Positions 40,588 through 49,184 of a stretch of 64,000 bases of DNA are shown piece by piece. How positions within the stretch are numbered: position 1 is the stretch's first letter; each line of letters opens with the position of its first letter. A program made the translations under genes and the position numbers. The notes beneath the pieces were generated by a model. The model saw only the letters and a list, made by a program, of their open reading frames with translations, was not told where the DNA came from and did not search any database. This stretch comes from Micromonospora sp. WMMD1082 (GTDB taxonomy: Bacteria; Actinomycetota; Actinomycetes; Mycobacteriales; Micromonosporaceae): assembly GCF_029626175.1 (NCBI RefSeq), contig NZ_JARUBM010000002.1, positions 3,489,001-3,553,000 of the forward strand, read 5' to 3'.

Positions 40588-41484
40588 TCACGATGTGGTG
40601 TTGACGGCCGAGGCCTCGACCACCTGGACCGGAACGCTCGCGGTCGACGTGACATCCGGTTCCGTCCCGGCTACGCCGCCGCCTGACCAGGTGACCCGCC
40701 ACGTGATCGTGGCCGTCACCGTGTACGTGCCGGCGCGTGACGGCGTCGTGTAGGTGTGACCGCAGTCAGGTGACGCGCTCGCCGGATCCCTGCTCGCCGT
40801 CCACGGCGTACCCTTTCCGCACTGCAGGGACCGTCCATCGCCGGTGGACCAGGCCACCGTGAGCGGCGTACCGACCGCGGTCACCGACAGCCCGGACAGG
40901 CTCGCTGTCGCGCTGCGCGGGGACCACACCGCCTCGTCAACCCACATCCACGTCGGGACATACACGACCTGCGGGGCACCGGCGTCGGGGCTGAGACGGA
41001 TCTGCGGGGCGGGCAGCCTGAGATGCCTCACCGCCTCCTGCGCCAGCAACTCGACACCCAGGTCAGCGCCGAACACCGCGTACCGGACGAAGCTGGCCGG
41101 CCAAAAGTTGGTGATCGGGTCGCCGCAGGAACCGACGTACCAGGCATCCGGCGGCGCAACCTTGCCACCGAGCGCCTCGGCCGCCCCGAGATCGACCCCC
41201 TCCGCGCGCTGGTACCAACAGCCATCGCCGCCGTACCAGCCCTTACCCGGGATGTTGCACGGGATCGTCTGACCCTGCCGGTCGCGGCAACCCGAGCTGC
41301 CCCCACCACCGCCGCCGACAGAGTCGTTCGGTTGCTCGACGGTGATCACGCACGCCGGAATCGTCGGGTTGGTGATGCAGTTGACAGGGTCAGTAATGTC
41401 GGCGCGGGCCGGCACCGCCAGCGCGACGGCGAGCAGGCTCGCCACGCCGGCCGTGATGCCGGACCATCGCATCGACGTCAGCAT
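40588..41484 (-). CDS. secreted PKD-like protein of the Tad locus
   Basis: A 298-residue protein with a Sec signal peptide (MRWSGITAGVASLLAVALAV, cleavage after ARA near 28). Cysteines follow (NCITNPTIPAC, GCRDRQGQTIPC, GCWYQRAEG), as does a Gly-rich stretch. The C-terminal part is beta-sandwich, PKD-like (LSVTAVGTPLTVAWSTGDGR; YTVTATITWRVTWSGGG). Databases often mislabel such proteins as ATP/GTP-binding. It may be a pilus-associated exported factor. ATG after GGGGTAGG. Confidence 0.7.
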   Translation of the reverse strand: MLTSMRWSGITAGVASLLAVALAVPARADITDPVNCITNPTIPACVITVEQPNDSVGGGGGGSSGCRDRQGQTIPCNIPGKGWYGGDGCWYQRAEGVDLGAAEALGGKVAPPDAWYVGSCGDPITNFWPASFVRYAVFGADLGVELLAQEAVRHLRLPAPQIRLSPDAGAPQVVYVPTWMWVDEAVWSPRSATASLSGLSVTAVGTPLTVAWSTGDGRSLQCGKGTPWTASRDPASASPDCGHTYTTPSRAGTYTVTATITWRVTWSGGGVAGTEPDVTSTASVPVQVVEASAVNTTS

Positions 41485-42044
41485 GTACCTACCCCGTCGA
41501 TCGCAATCTGGGTCACCTTCCACACCCCCTCGCTGATCCGGGCGACGGTCGCGGTGGTCGCACGCTTGCCACCCGGTGTGTCCTGGTATGGCGAGCCGTC
41601 CTGCTTCACCAGGCGGGACTTGGAGCTGTCGACGCAGTCTCTGATCTCGACCGTCGGTGGCGTCGCGTTGGGGTTGGCGGACCTGACCGCCGGCTTCAAC
41701 GTCACCTCGCCCTCCCCGACGAGCCCTTGCTCGGCGACGGACGTCAGGCCCGTCACCCAGACGTCGAGCGCGTCACCCTGCGAGTAGCGGGCAAGGCCGG
41801 GATACTTGGGGTCGGGAACACGGATCGCCTCGACGTACGCCTTCCACATGCCGCGATAAGCATCCATCGCGGTCCGCGCCCCGTCGGCCGCCGTCGACGG
41901 CGTTGCGGACGAGCTCGGAGAGGACGCCTGCGACGTGGCCGGGGCCGATGGCGTCGCCGGCGCTTCGCCCTCGCTGCTGCACCCCGCCGCGAGCAGTACC
42001 ACCACCAGGCACGCAGTGCGCAGCCTCGGCACAGACACGCGCAC
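41478..42044 (-). CDS. lipoprotein, first gene of the Tad operon
   Basis: A 188-residue protein from GTG 42044 (GAGGGAGA upstream). The lipobox LVVVLLAAGC directs lipid attachment. A Ser/Thr/Pro linker follows, then a compact domain (DAYRGMWKAYVEAIRVPDPK; VSPT-free end IAIDGVGTC) seen in many actinomycete lipoproteins. The stop overlaps the next gene by seven bases. The position makes it the leading gene of the 30.8-42.0 kb operon. Confidence 0.78.
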   Translation of the reverse strand: MRVSVPRLRTACLVVVLLAAGCSSEGEAPATPSAPATSQASSPSSSATPSTAADGARTAMDAYRGMWKAYVEAIRVPDPKYPGLARYSQGDALDVWVTGLTSVAEQGLVGEGEVTLKPAVRSANPNATPPTVEIRDCVDSSKSRLVKQDGSPYQDTPGGKRATTATVARISEGVWKVTQIAIDGVGTC

Positions 42045-42794
42045 GGTGTACTCTCCCTCGATCCGGATGCGATGTCTACGTGAAAGATTCATGGACATGT
42101 TCATCCTCCGCTACTGAATCTTGGCAAGTACCCTCGGTACGTGCAGGCTGCACTTGCGCATAGCAAGCGCAGCCTGCCATCTGGTGCCTTCCATTCGGTA
42201 CTTGCTGGTCCGCAAGGGCGCCACCCACCTTGTCAACAACCGCCGCCGGGGGCACCGAACTGCCTGCGTGCAGATCGCTTGTGGCCCAGAAGACTGCACC
42301 TGCCGGGCGAAATCTCTGTCCACGCTCCGATGGCGCATGAAGTGCCGGAGAAGTTGCCATTGATCTTCGGTGCGGTCAGCTAGCCGACAGTGTTGCGGGC
42401 ACGCCACCTCATAAGGTGCTTGTGGCCGGTGGAACCGATTCAGGCGTACGCCCACCTTGACCAGTATCGGAAATGCTCGCCAGTTCCCCCGTTCCGCACG
42501 GCCGTCGGCTCGTGCCCATCCAGGAAGCTTTCGAAGGCCGGGCTGCGATCGACTCAATGATGATCAAGCCAGGCTCCTCTGCGGTCGCTGGGCGACGACT
42601 CAAGCCCACCCGCATTTCAGGTTAAATGTTTGTAAAACGGTCAACTGGCTTCGATAGTTGCCGATTACCGCTTGACACTCGATGCGACTCTCCGTCAGGT
42701 TGGGGCTACAGCTCAGTAGTTCTGCTCTCGATCCCCTGCGGCGAGACTTGAAGAACCTCGATCGAGGACGGCCACGTGCCTGACGGGGAGAAAC
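42045..42794. other. no gene recognised; likely promoter region
   Basis: 750 bases between the leftward pilus operon and a rightward regulator gene. Both divergent units need promoters here. Composition is less GC-rich near 42600-42700 (for example TTTGTAAAACGGTCAAC), which could hold a promoter, but I cannot assign -35/-10 boxes with confidence. Confidence 0.45.
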
Positions 42795-43184
42795 GTGGAC
42801 TTTGCCATTCTTCGAGACATCGAGAAAATGTTCGCGCGCCGTTGGGACGTCTTTGTCGTCGCATGCCTGAGCGAGCAGAAGCCCTTACGATTCAGTCAGT
42901 TGGCGCACGTGGTGAGCGAACATTCCCGGACGCGTATTGCGGACTCGACGCTCAATCGAGTGAAGGACCGACTCATTCGTGCTGGCCTGGTAGTGCAGGG
43001 TGCGCACGACGACGGACACCCCACGTATTCATTGACGGGCGCCGGGGAAACGCAGGCGCGATTTATCCGAGCGTTGACCGAAGCAGTGAATGGAGTGAGC
43101 GATATCGAGCGTGATGATGATCGCGAACGTGTCGATGGCAAGGACGCGTCAGCAGACGGCGGGTTCCCGCCTCGAACGGCGTAG
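42795..43184 (+). CDS. winged-helix transcriptional regulator
   Basis: A 129-residue protein, GTG after GGGGAGAAAC. It has the HxlR/PadR-like layout: RRWDVFVVACLSEQKPLRFS, then QLAHVVSEHSRTRIADSTLN as HTH, LIRAGLVVQGAHDDGHPTYS as the wing, and a helical acidic tail. No N-terminal cysteine sensor is seen. It is divergent from the pilus operon and could control it; that is inferred from position. Confidence 0.75.
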   Translation: MDFAILRDIEKMFARRWDVFVVACLSEQKPLRFSQLAHVVSEHSRTRIADSTLNRVKDRLIRAGLVVQGAHDDGHPTYSLTGAGETQARFIRALTEAVNGVSDIERDDDRERVDGKDASADGGFPPRTA

Positions 43185-43526
43185 CGGAGCGTCGGGCCAA
43201 TGTGGCGCAGCCCGGGGTGTGCCTCGCGTCTTACCCGCCCCACCCATCGTCGCTCACTCAGCGCAACCCATTGTGGACGGCGCCGTGCCGCTACGGCGTC
43301 GACCAGCGCGCGGACGAGCTGCTGACCCGCGATGCAGCGGCGCGGCCAGGCCAACGACGTGCCACCCCACGGCCGGGGGGTGTCCCTATGGGGTTGGCCA
43401 AGTCCCAGAGGGGGCCGACGTTAGCCGGTCTCGCTGTCGCCGTTGCGGGCGACGACCCTCCACCGGGCTCGGCGGACGAGCCTCGGCTCGCCGATAGATG
43501 CTGGTGGCCCCGGGTAGCATCTGCCG
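43185..43526. other. intergenic with one copy of a 31-base repeat
   Basis: No gene recognised. Bases 43293-43323 match 44379-44409 at 30 of 31 positions; the two copies flank the DUF6308 gene. Confidence 0.55.
43293..43323 (+). repeat. 31-base direct repeat, copy 1
   Basis: Begins ACGGCGTCGACCAGCGCG and differs from the copy at 44379-44409 at one position. Flanking bases are only loosely similar. Confidence 0.7.
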
Positions 43527-44198
43527 ATGCCGGAGACGTTGATCGCCATCGTTCGTCGTGAGGGCGTCACGCATCTTCGGGCCTACTTCAGGCCAGGGGC
43601 GTACAGCGGGCAGTGGTTCGAGACCTTCGCAGGTGGCGGCGACCGGTTCGAGAGCCGCGATCAGATCACGGTGGACGATCTCTACGCGGTGGAGGCGCTC
43701 AACGTCCAGGTTCCGTTCGCCGTCGGCATAGAACTGCTCGACGGTCAGCTCGGCAGGGACATCAGCACCCACCTGCGAGAGATCCCCGCTGCCGCCGAGC
43801 TCGGTAGCCCCGGTGCCCGTGAGCTGGTCGCCGATGGTGCGCACGCCGACCGGGCATGGCGGCTGCTGAACAACCGGAGCGAGACGACCGGTATCGGCTG
43901 GGTGATCGCCGGCAAGCTGTTGGCCCGCAAGCGGCCGAAGCTGATCCCCGTCTACGACTCGATCGTCCGCTGCCAGTTCGGCGCGCCGAAGCACGTGTGG
44001 ACGAGACTGCACGACCAGCTCGCCGACAACGACGGTGAGCTGCGGACCGCGCTCGCCGCAGTGCGCGCGACCGTGGGCGTGAACGACCACGTGAGTGTCC
44101 TGCGGGTGCTCGACATCGTCCTGTGGGGACGGCACGTCGACCAGCACCGGCGGGACAGGCCGACGACCTGTCCGCAGCGTGGTGGCGTGGCCCTGTGA
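43527..44198 (+). CDS. DUF6308 family protein
   Basis: A 223-residue protein with the DUF6308 pattern: YFRPGAYSGQWFETFAGGGD near the start, ITVDDLYAVEALNVQVPFAV in the middle, and GIGWVIAGKLLARKRPKLIP, then VYDSIV, towards the end. Members are scattered in actinomycetes and have no known function. The conserved Lys/Arg-rich AGKLLARKRP segment may contact nucleic acid (inference). The gene is framed by a 31-base direct repeat. Confidence 0.8.
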   Translation: MPETLIAIVRREGVTHLRAYFRPGAYSGQWFETFAGGGDRFESRDQITVDDLYAVEALNVQVPFAVGIELLDGQLGRDISTHLREIPAAAELGSPGARELVADGAHADRAWRLLNNRSETTGIGWVIAGKLLARKRPKLIPVYDSIVRCQFGAPKHVWTRLHDQLADNDGELRTALAAVRATVGVNDHVSVLRVLDIVLWGRHVDQHRRDRPTTCPQRGGVAL

Positions 44199-44635
44199 TC
44201 GACGTGCCGCGCGATCCCGACCGGATCCGTTGAGGGGCACGGGCAGCGCGTAGGCCGGTACCGCGACCAGCTGGCGGGCCGCCGCCTCGGACGGCGGCCC
44301 GCCGGTAGCGGTGAGTGCGTCTGGGCAGGAGGTCGCCGGTTCCTCGGGGCCGATCCGCCGGGACGCCGCCGCACCGCCACGGCGTCGACCAGCGCGTGGA
44401 CGAGCTGCTCGTCGGGCTGACCCACCTGCCCGGGGTGATGCGCGAGCGGGGTGGGGTGGCCCCGCCCCGTGCTGTTCGTGGCGCGCCAGCAGAAGACGCG
44501 GCGATGCCCGCGAAGCGGTACGGCAGTCCACAATCGGCTCGCGTCGGCTGGCGGCCCGCAACGTTCGCCCCGGCGGGTGCGCGGTGCCGGAAAGTGAAGG
44601 ATGAGCCGCGGCGGTGTCTTCGGTACGGTCGCAGG
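44199..44635. other. intergenic with second repeat copy
   Basis: No gene recognised with confidence in 437 bases. Long open frames here on the minus strand are Arg/Pro-rich shadows. The second 31-base repeat copy lies at 44379-44409. Confidence 0.45.
44379..44409 (+). repeat. 31-base direct repeat, copy 2
   Basis: Matches 43293-43323 with one C/T difference, about 1.09 kb apart. Confidence 0.7.
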
Positions 44636-44932
44636 GTGAAGAATGCGTCGCAGTCGCCGGAGTACGTGTTCTGCGAGCCGGTGTCCCAGACCGGTACCCG
44701 GTCGCACCTGCGGCGGCCGGACAGCGCTGGTGCGGTGTTCCCGCACGGCGGCATTCCGTCGGGGTGCCGGGCGCTGTGCGGCCTGGACGTGAGCCGGGGC
44801 TGGGACACGGAGCCGCCGGTGACCGCACACGCCGTGCGGGAGCTGCTGGCTATCACCCGGCAGGCGAAACCGGGCGAGGGCATGATCTGTGCCCGGTGCG
44901 GTGAGGCGTATCTGGAGACCGCTTCGGCGTGA
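44636..44932 (+). CDS. hypothetical cysteine-containing protein, 98 aa
   Basis: From GTG 44636 it reads VKNASQSPEYVFCEPVSQTG, then GCRALCGLDVSRGWDTEPPV and ends with MICARCGEAYLET. The two CxxC-like pairs could hold one zinc. There is no strong ribosome site (CGCAGG). The stop overlaps a GTG of the next frame (GTGA). Confidence 0.5.
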   Translation: MKNASQSPEYVFCEPVSQTGTRSHLRRPDSAGAVFPHGGIPSGCRALCGLDVSRGWDTEPPVTAHAVRELLAITRQAKPGEGMICARCGEAYLETASA

Positions 44933-45111
44933 CCGCCGCCGCCCGCGGCGGTCACGGCAGCACCCGGCCCCGGGGCACACTGCTGCGCGCGACGTGCGGC
45001 GAGTTGGCGCCGATGGCGCGCCAGGCACCGTTTCCCACCGGTGTGCGGCGCGCGCACGTCGCCCACAGAGCCCGGGTCAACGCGCCTCGGTTCGAGAACT
45101 CGGTGCGGGCG

Positions 45112-45714
45112 ATGACCGCCACCGGCGGCGACGCCGTGGCCATGGGTTGGGCCGCGACCACAGGCCCGGACCGCGACACCGCCCGACAGCTGCTGGAGAC
45201 GCAGCTGCCCCGCAGGTGGCGACACGTCCAGGCCGTCGCCGCCAAGGCGGAGCGGATCAGCGCGGCGGTACCGGTCGACGATCGTCAGGTACTGGTGGCC
45301 TCGGCGTGGCTGCACGATATCGGCTACAGCCCCGACCTGGTCGACACCGGCTTCCACCCTCTGGATGGTGGCCGCTGGCTGCGGCGGGCGCACCACGACG
45401 ACCGGGTCGCCGCGCTGGTAGCCCACCACTCCTGCGCGTGGCTGGAAGCCGAGGAACGTGGACTCGACAAGGTCCTGACCGCCGAGTTCGCTCGCGAGGA
45501 CACACCGGTAACCGATGCGCTCTGCTTCTGCGACTTGACGACCGGGCCGGACGGGCAGGACTTCGAGGTCCACGCGCGGTTGGCGGAGATCCGCTCGCGA
45601 TACGGGGCGGGGCACGTGGTGACCCGATTCATCGTCCGAGCAGAGCCGGAGATCGTCGCCGCGGTGCAGCGCACCGAACGCCGGCTCGCCGGCACCACCC
45701 GTCAACCGACGTAG
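45112..45714 (+). CDS. HD-domain hydrolase
   Basis: The HD fold is clear: LPRRWRHVQAVAAKAERIS (first His), VLVASAWLHDIGYSPDLV (HD), DTGFHPLDGGRWLRR, then VAALVAHHSCAWLEAEERG and a late ALCFCDLTTGPDG (Asp). HD proteins are metal-dependent phosphohydrolases, often on nucleotides. ATG 45112 gives 200 residues. A GTG at 44929, coupled to the previous stop, would add 61 low-complexity residues, so the start is uncertain. Substrate unknown. Confidence 0.78.
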   Translation: MTATGGDAVAMGWAATTGPDRDTARQLLETQLPRRWRHVQAVAAKAERISAAVPVDDRQVLVASAWLHDIGYSPDLVDTGFHPLDGGRWLRRAHHDDRVAALVAHHSCAWLEAEERGLDKVLTAEFAREDTPVTDALCFCDLTTGPDGQDFEVHARLAEIRSRYGAGHVVTRFIVRAEPEIVAAVQRTERRLAGTTRQPT

Positions 45715-45974
45715 GGCCCGCGACGATCGGCGACCACCCGCCCGCCGCGCCGCGGAGAGCGCTCGGCGAGGGCGGTCAACCGGCCTGTGCCCGTGCGCCC
45801 GTGCAGGGCCGGCCGGGCGGGGCTGGCCAGCCGGGTGATCGACTCCTGCGGCAGGCCGTGCGTCCGGTGGTCCCGCGAAACGGGAGCCCGACGCCGCCGT
45901 CGATGACGAAGCCGGCCAGAAGTGGCGCCGTGAGCGCCGCGACCGTCCTCCGTGGCGGGCAGACGCGGGTCGCG

Positions 45975-46196
45975 TTAGTCGTGCCCGTCGACCGCGCCGG
46001 ACGAGTGGGGAGCGTGGCGGATGCTGTCGCCACCCGCGCTGGAGGGCGGGTCGGGTCGCGGCGCCCACGCTGCTCCCGGTGGCAGCGCCGCGTCCGGGCC
46101 GACAGCAGCGAGCATCTCCCGGTAGCTGCCGAACAGCTCCGGCCAGTCCTGCCCGGGCTCCAGGGCGGCCGGGTCGATCACGTCGAGGTTCCCCAC
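45975..46196 (-). CDS. small hypothetical protein, 73 aa
   Basis: GTG-started leftward frame VGNLDVIDPAALEPGQDWPE, then LFGSYREMLAAVGPDAALPP and a disordered tail. GCAGG just upstream is a weak ribosome site. Acidic and soluble; unknown function. Support is mostly compositional. Confidence 0.35.
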   Translation of the reverse strand: MGNLDVIDPAALEPGQDWPELFGSYREMLAAVGPDAALPPGAAWAPRPDPPSSAGGDSIRHAPHSSGAVDGHD

Positions 46197-46322
46197 CCTG
46201 CCTGCGGGTCGCTGTCGGTGGGATCGCCGAACCGAGGTGTACGAAAGCCCTGATCGAACAGTGCGCCCGTCGAGCCCCGGATTCAGTTCGCCCGGGACGC
46301 GGTTGAGCTGGGCCGGCGGCGG

Positions 46323-46682
46323 TCAGCGGCCTGCCTTCGTGTGGTACTCGTCCACGATCTCCTGCGGAATTCGGCCCCGGTCGGAGATGTCTTTGCCGGC
46401 TTTCCGGGCCCACGCCCGGATGGCCTTATTCTGTTCACGGTCGGCGGAGGCAGTGTTCCTGGCCTGACCGCCACGAGGGGTACGGCCACCGACGACAACG
46501 CCTCCGCGACCTACCTTTGTGCCATGGGTGACGTAGGGAGTGAAAACATCCCGCAGTTTCTCGGCGTTGAGTGCGGAGAGGTCGATCTCGTACTGCACAC
46601 CGTCGAGCGCGAACTTCACGGTCTCGTCGGCGTCTCCGCCGTCTAGGTCATCGACCAGCTTATGAATGATCTGCTTCGCCAC
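46323..46682 (-). CDS. lsr2: Lsr2 nucleoid protein
   Basis: A 119-residue Lsr2. The N-terminal dimerisation domain (KQIIHKLVDDLDGGDADETV; KFALDGVQYEIDLS) is followed by a linker and the DNA-binding domain (REQNKAIRAWARKAGKDISD) with the minor-groove RGR motif in DRGRIPQEIVDEYH. Lsr2 silences AT-rich and horizontally acquired genes. Actinomycetes often carry extra copies on mobile DNA, and this one stands near recombinase and defence genes. Complete and normal length. Confidence 0.95.
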   Translation of the reverse strand: MAKQIIHKLVDDLDGGDADETVKFALDGVQYEIDLSALNAEKLRDVFTPYVTHGTKVGRGGVVVGGRTPRGGQARNTASADREQNKAIRAWARKAGKDISDRGRIPQEIVDEYHTKAGR

Positions 46683-47175
46683 GGTGGCACATTCCTTCCC
46701 AATACGGTGTTACCCACGACGGGTGTAAACACCTTAGCTTGTGCGGCACTCGATACGTCAACAGGAGTCGCTGAACATCTTGGCATTGACCGACCCGATC
46801 CCGCCGCGGACCGCCCGCCGCCCTGACGCACGTATTCCGCTGCCTGGTAGGCGAATGGCGACGCTGTGTTGGCGGGAGAGGCCGATCCGCGCCGATGTGG
46901 GCCCGGGGAATCTGACGCGACGGATAACGGCGGCAATTTCGGCGTCAATCCGTGACACGCCATGCGAGTTCCGTGACCAAGTTTGGGGGGCACACGGGGA
47001 CGCGTCGCTGTGCCGCCGGCTCATTCAGGGCCGACCTGTTCGGGCGGCAGCGCTCGCCGGGTTGCGGGCTGCCGGCGTGCGCGATCCTCGGAGGACGCGG
47101 GTCGCCGCCAGGAGTCAGCCGAAGGCCGGATGACTCGCCTCGGTCCTGCCGGGCTGGGGTTCGGACGCGGGAGGG
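46683..47175. other. intergenic; probable lsr2 promoter
   Basis: No gene recognised in 493 bases. The first 60 bases upstream of lsr2 are relatively AT-rich (GTGTAAACACCTTAG) and likely hold its promoter. The remainder is GC-rich with no clear structure. Confidence 0.4.
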
Positions 47176-47709
47176 TTAGCTTCGCTGCCGTTCCTGGTCG
47201 CGCCAGGGGAGTAGAGCGATGGCGGTGAGCAGGATCGCCGCGAGGACGAGGAGGACGGTTCTGGCGGTGGTGGCGGCGGCGAGTACACCGGCCGCGGCGA
47301 TGAAGATCGGCTGGACGGTCCGGGAGGTGATCGACCAGGCCATGACGACGCGGGACAGGTACTCGTCGGCGGTGGCGTTCATCCGATAGGTCGCGAACGT
47401 GGGGTTGAACAGACCGACGAACAGCAGCAGCCCGAACTCGGCCACGGCGATCAGGGTCAAGCCGGCGACGGTGGCGGGGGCGAGCGGGATGAGTCCGAGC
47501 CACACGCAGCGGCCGACGCCGGCAGCCAGCAGCACGGTGTGTGGGCCGAGGCGGCCGGTGAGGGGTCGTGCCAGGAGGGCCCCGGCGACGCCGGCGAGCG
47601 CGGAGACGCCGAGAACCAACCCGTACTGCCACGGAGCGAAGCCGAGATCGCGGAGCATGAACACGGTCAGCAGCGGGGAGGCGGCGGTGATGCAGCCGCC
47701 GAAGACCAT
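47176..47709 (-). pseudogene. MFS transporter, C-terminal half only
   Basis: 177 residues with six membrane spans: CITAASPLLTVFMLRDLGFA, the central loop-type GALLARPLTGRLGPHTVLLA, then VVMAWSITSRTVQPIFIAAA. This equals the second half of a 12-span major facilitator; the first half is missing. The break at about 47710 lies 55 bases from the first recombinase gene, so the recombinase module probably inserted here or deleted the 5' part. Confidence 0.75.
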
Positions 47710-47764
47710 CGGTCTCTACCCGCGCTGTTGTTGTTGATCGGTCGGCGGCTCGTACGGTCTGCCG

Positions 47765-49184
47765 GTGCGTGATGCGTATCTACCTGGGCGTTGGATCGTC
47801 TTCCGGTACGACGGTGAAGGGACACCGCGAGCGACGGATGACGTGGTGAGAGCCCACATGGAGCTGTTGGACGGCCGGCATGTGCGGGACCGGCGCGAGG
47901 GGCAGCCATTTCTGCTCGGCCCGGACGGGCGGCCGGACGTGCGGATCAACGCGTTCTTTGCCTCGCCGCGGATGCGGGCTCGGTCGCCGCTGACGTGGCG
48001 GAAGTACGCGTACGCGTTGGGGCTGTGGTTGAACTTCCTGCGTGCGGCAGGCCGGACGTGGGATGCCGCGACGGCGGAGGACGCGGAGTACTTCAAGGAG
48101 TGGCGGCTGACGGACGAGGCGAATCCCCGGCCGGTGGAGCGGTCGACGTTCGCCGGTGATCTGGCGGCCTTGCGCAGCTTCTACCGGTGGGCGCGCGGAT
48201 GTATCAGGTCGCCGATCCGGTGGCGGGTACGGACGATTTCGACCTGCGTCCCCGCGGGGTCCATGAGCGGGATGTGAAGTGGCTCGATCCGGCCGGATAT
48301 ATCGACGCTGGCGTGACGTGGGGTTGCGCGGTCACGGTCTCGATGGGCGCCCAGACCCGCGGTGGGGTGGCCGTAACGATCAACGTGACGCCGCGTTTGC
48401 CGATGGGCTCTACGGGTCGGGGCTACGGCTGGCCGAGTGGGCCAGCGTCCTGCTGATGGAATTGCCGGAGGACGACCCGGCCCGCGGCTACACGACCTCG
48501 GTCCTGGCTGATGTGTGCGCGAAGGGTGGGTACGGCCGCAGGTACTGGCGCCGCGCACCGCGCTGGTCGGCGTCCTCTCCTACGTGGAGGGCGCGCGGGC
48601 TTTCGCTGTACGCCGCGCACAGCGCACCGGTGTGTACGAGCGTCTCACGCACCGGCGGCTGCTGCTCGGCCATCAGGGTGGGCGGCTGCATGTGCGGGGA
48701 TCCGACGGCCGACAGACCTCGCCAGCGGTGAACGCGGTCAGGCCTCGGGTCTGGGCGCGGCTGTTCCGGTCGACGTCGGCCGGGTTGGAGCCGTTGGCGT
48801 TGTGGCTGAACGAGGATGGGTTGCCGCGGGCGGGGCACGGCTGGCAGCACACCTTCGCTACGGCGAACGCGCGGATCGCCCAGTTGGGCCTGCAGGGCTT
48901 CCGGGGCACGCCGCACATGTTGCGACACAGCTGCGCGCTGCGCTGGTACGCGGTGGGCCGGCTGGCCTACGAGCGGCGGTTCGCGCATCTGGATGAGCAG
49001 GAGCAGCGGGACTTCCGGGTCCAGTCCGGAGACGACCCGGCAGCACTATCTGGAGCCGTTTCGGACGCTGGAGCTTGACCTGCTGTTGCATCACGCCCAG
49101 GAGGCGGCCGTCGACGGGTTCCTGACCGGCTACCTTGCCGATCACCCGCTGGTGCGCACCGACCCGTTGCAGGGGCTGCGGTGA
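47765..49184 (+). pseudogene. tyrosine recombinase 1 of trio, multiple frameshifts
   Basis: Pieces in successive frames give an integrase. An N-terminal core-binding domain (MRDAYLPGRWIVFRYDGEGT; RARSPLTWRKYAYALGLWLN; FLRAAGRTWDAATAED) runs to about 48175. Then come DPVAGTDDFDLRPRGVHERD, DGLYGSGLRLAEWASVLLME (box I Arg), ALVGVLSYVEGARAFAVRRA, GFRGTPHMLRHSCALRWYAV (HxLRH box) and QHYLEPFRTLELDLLLHHAQ (candidate Tyr). Shifts are needed near 48180, 48290, 48540 and 49030. The stop overlaps the GTG of the second gene, so the operon architecture is preserved although the gene is broken as read. Confidence 0.75.

Noticed and set aside
43762..46413. 883-codon open frame on the minus strand
   Set aside because: Arg/Pro/Ala-rich throughout and antisense to DUF6308, the cysteine protein and the HD gene, which have clear motifs; a GC-driven shadow.
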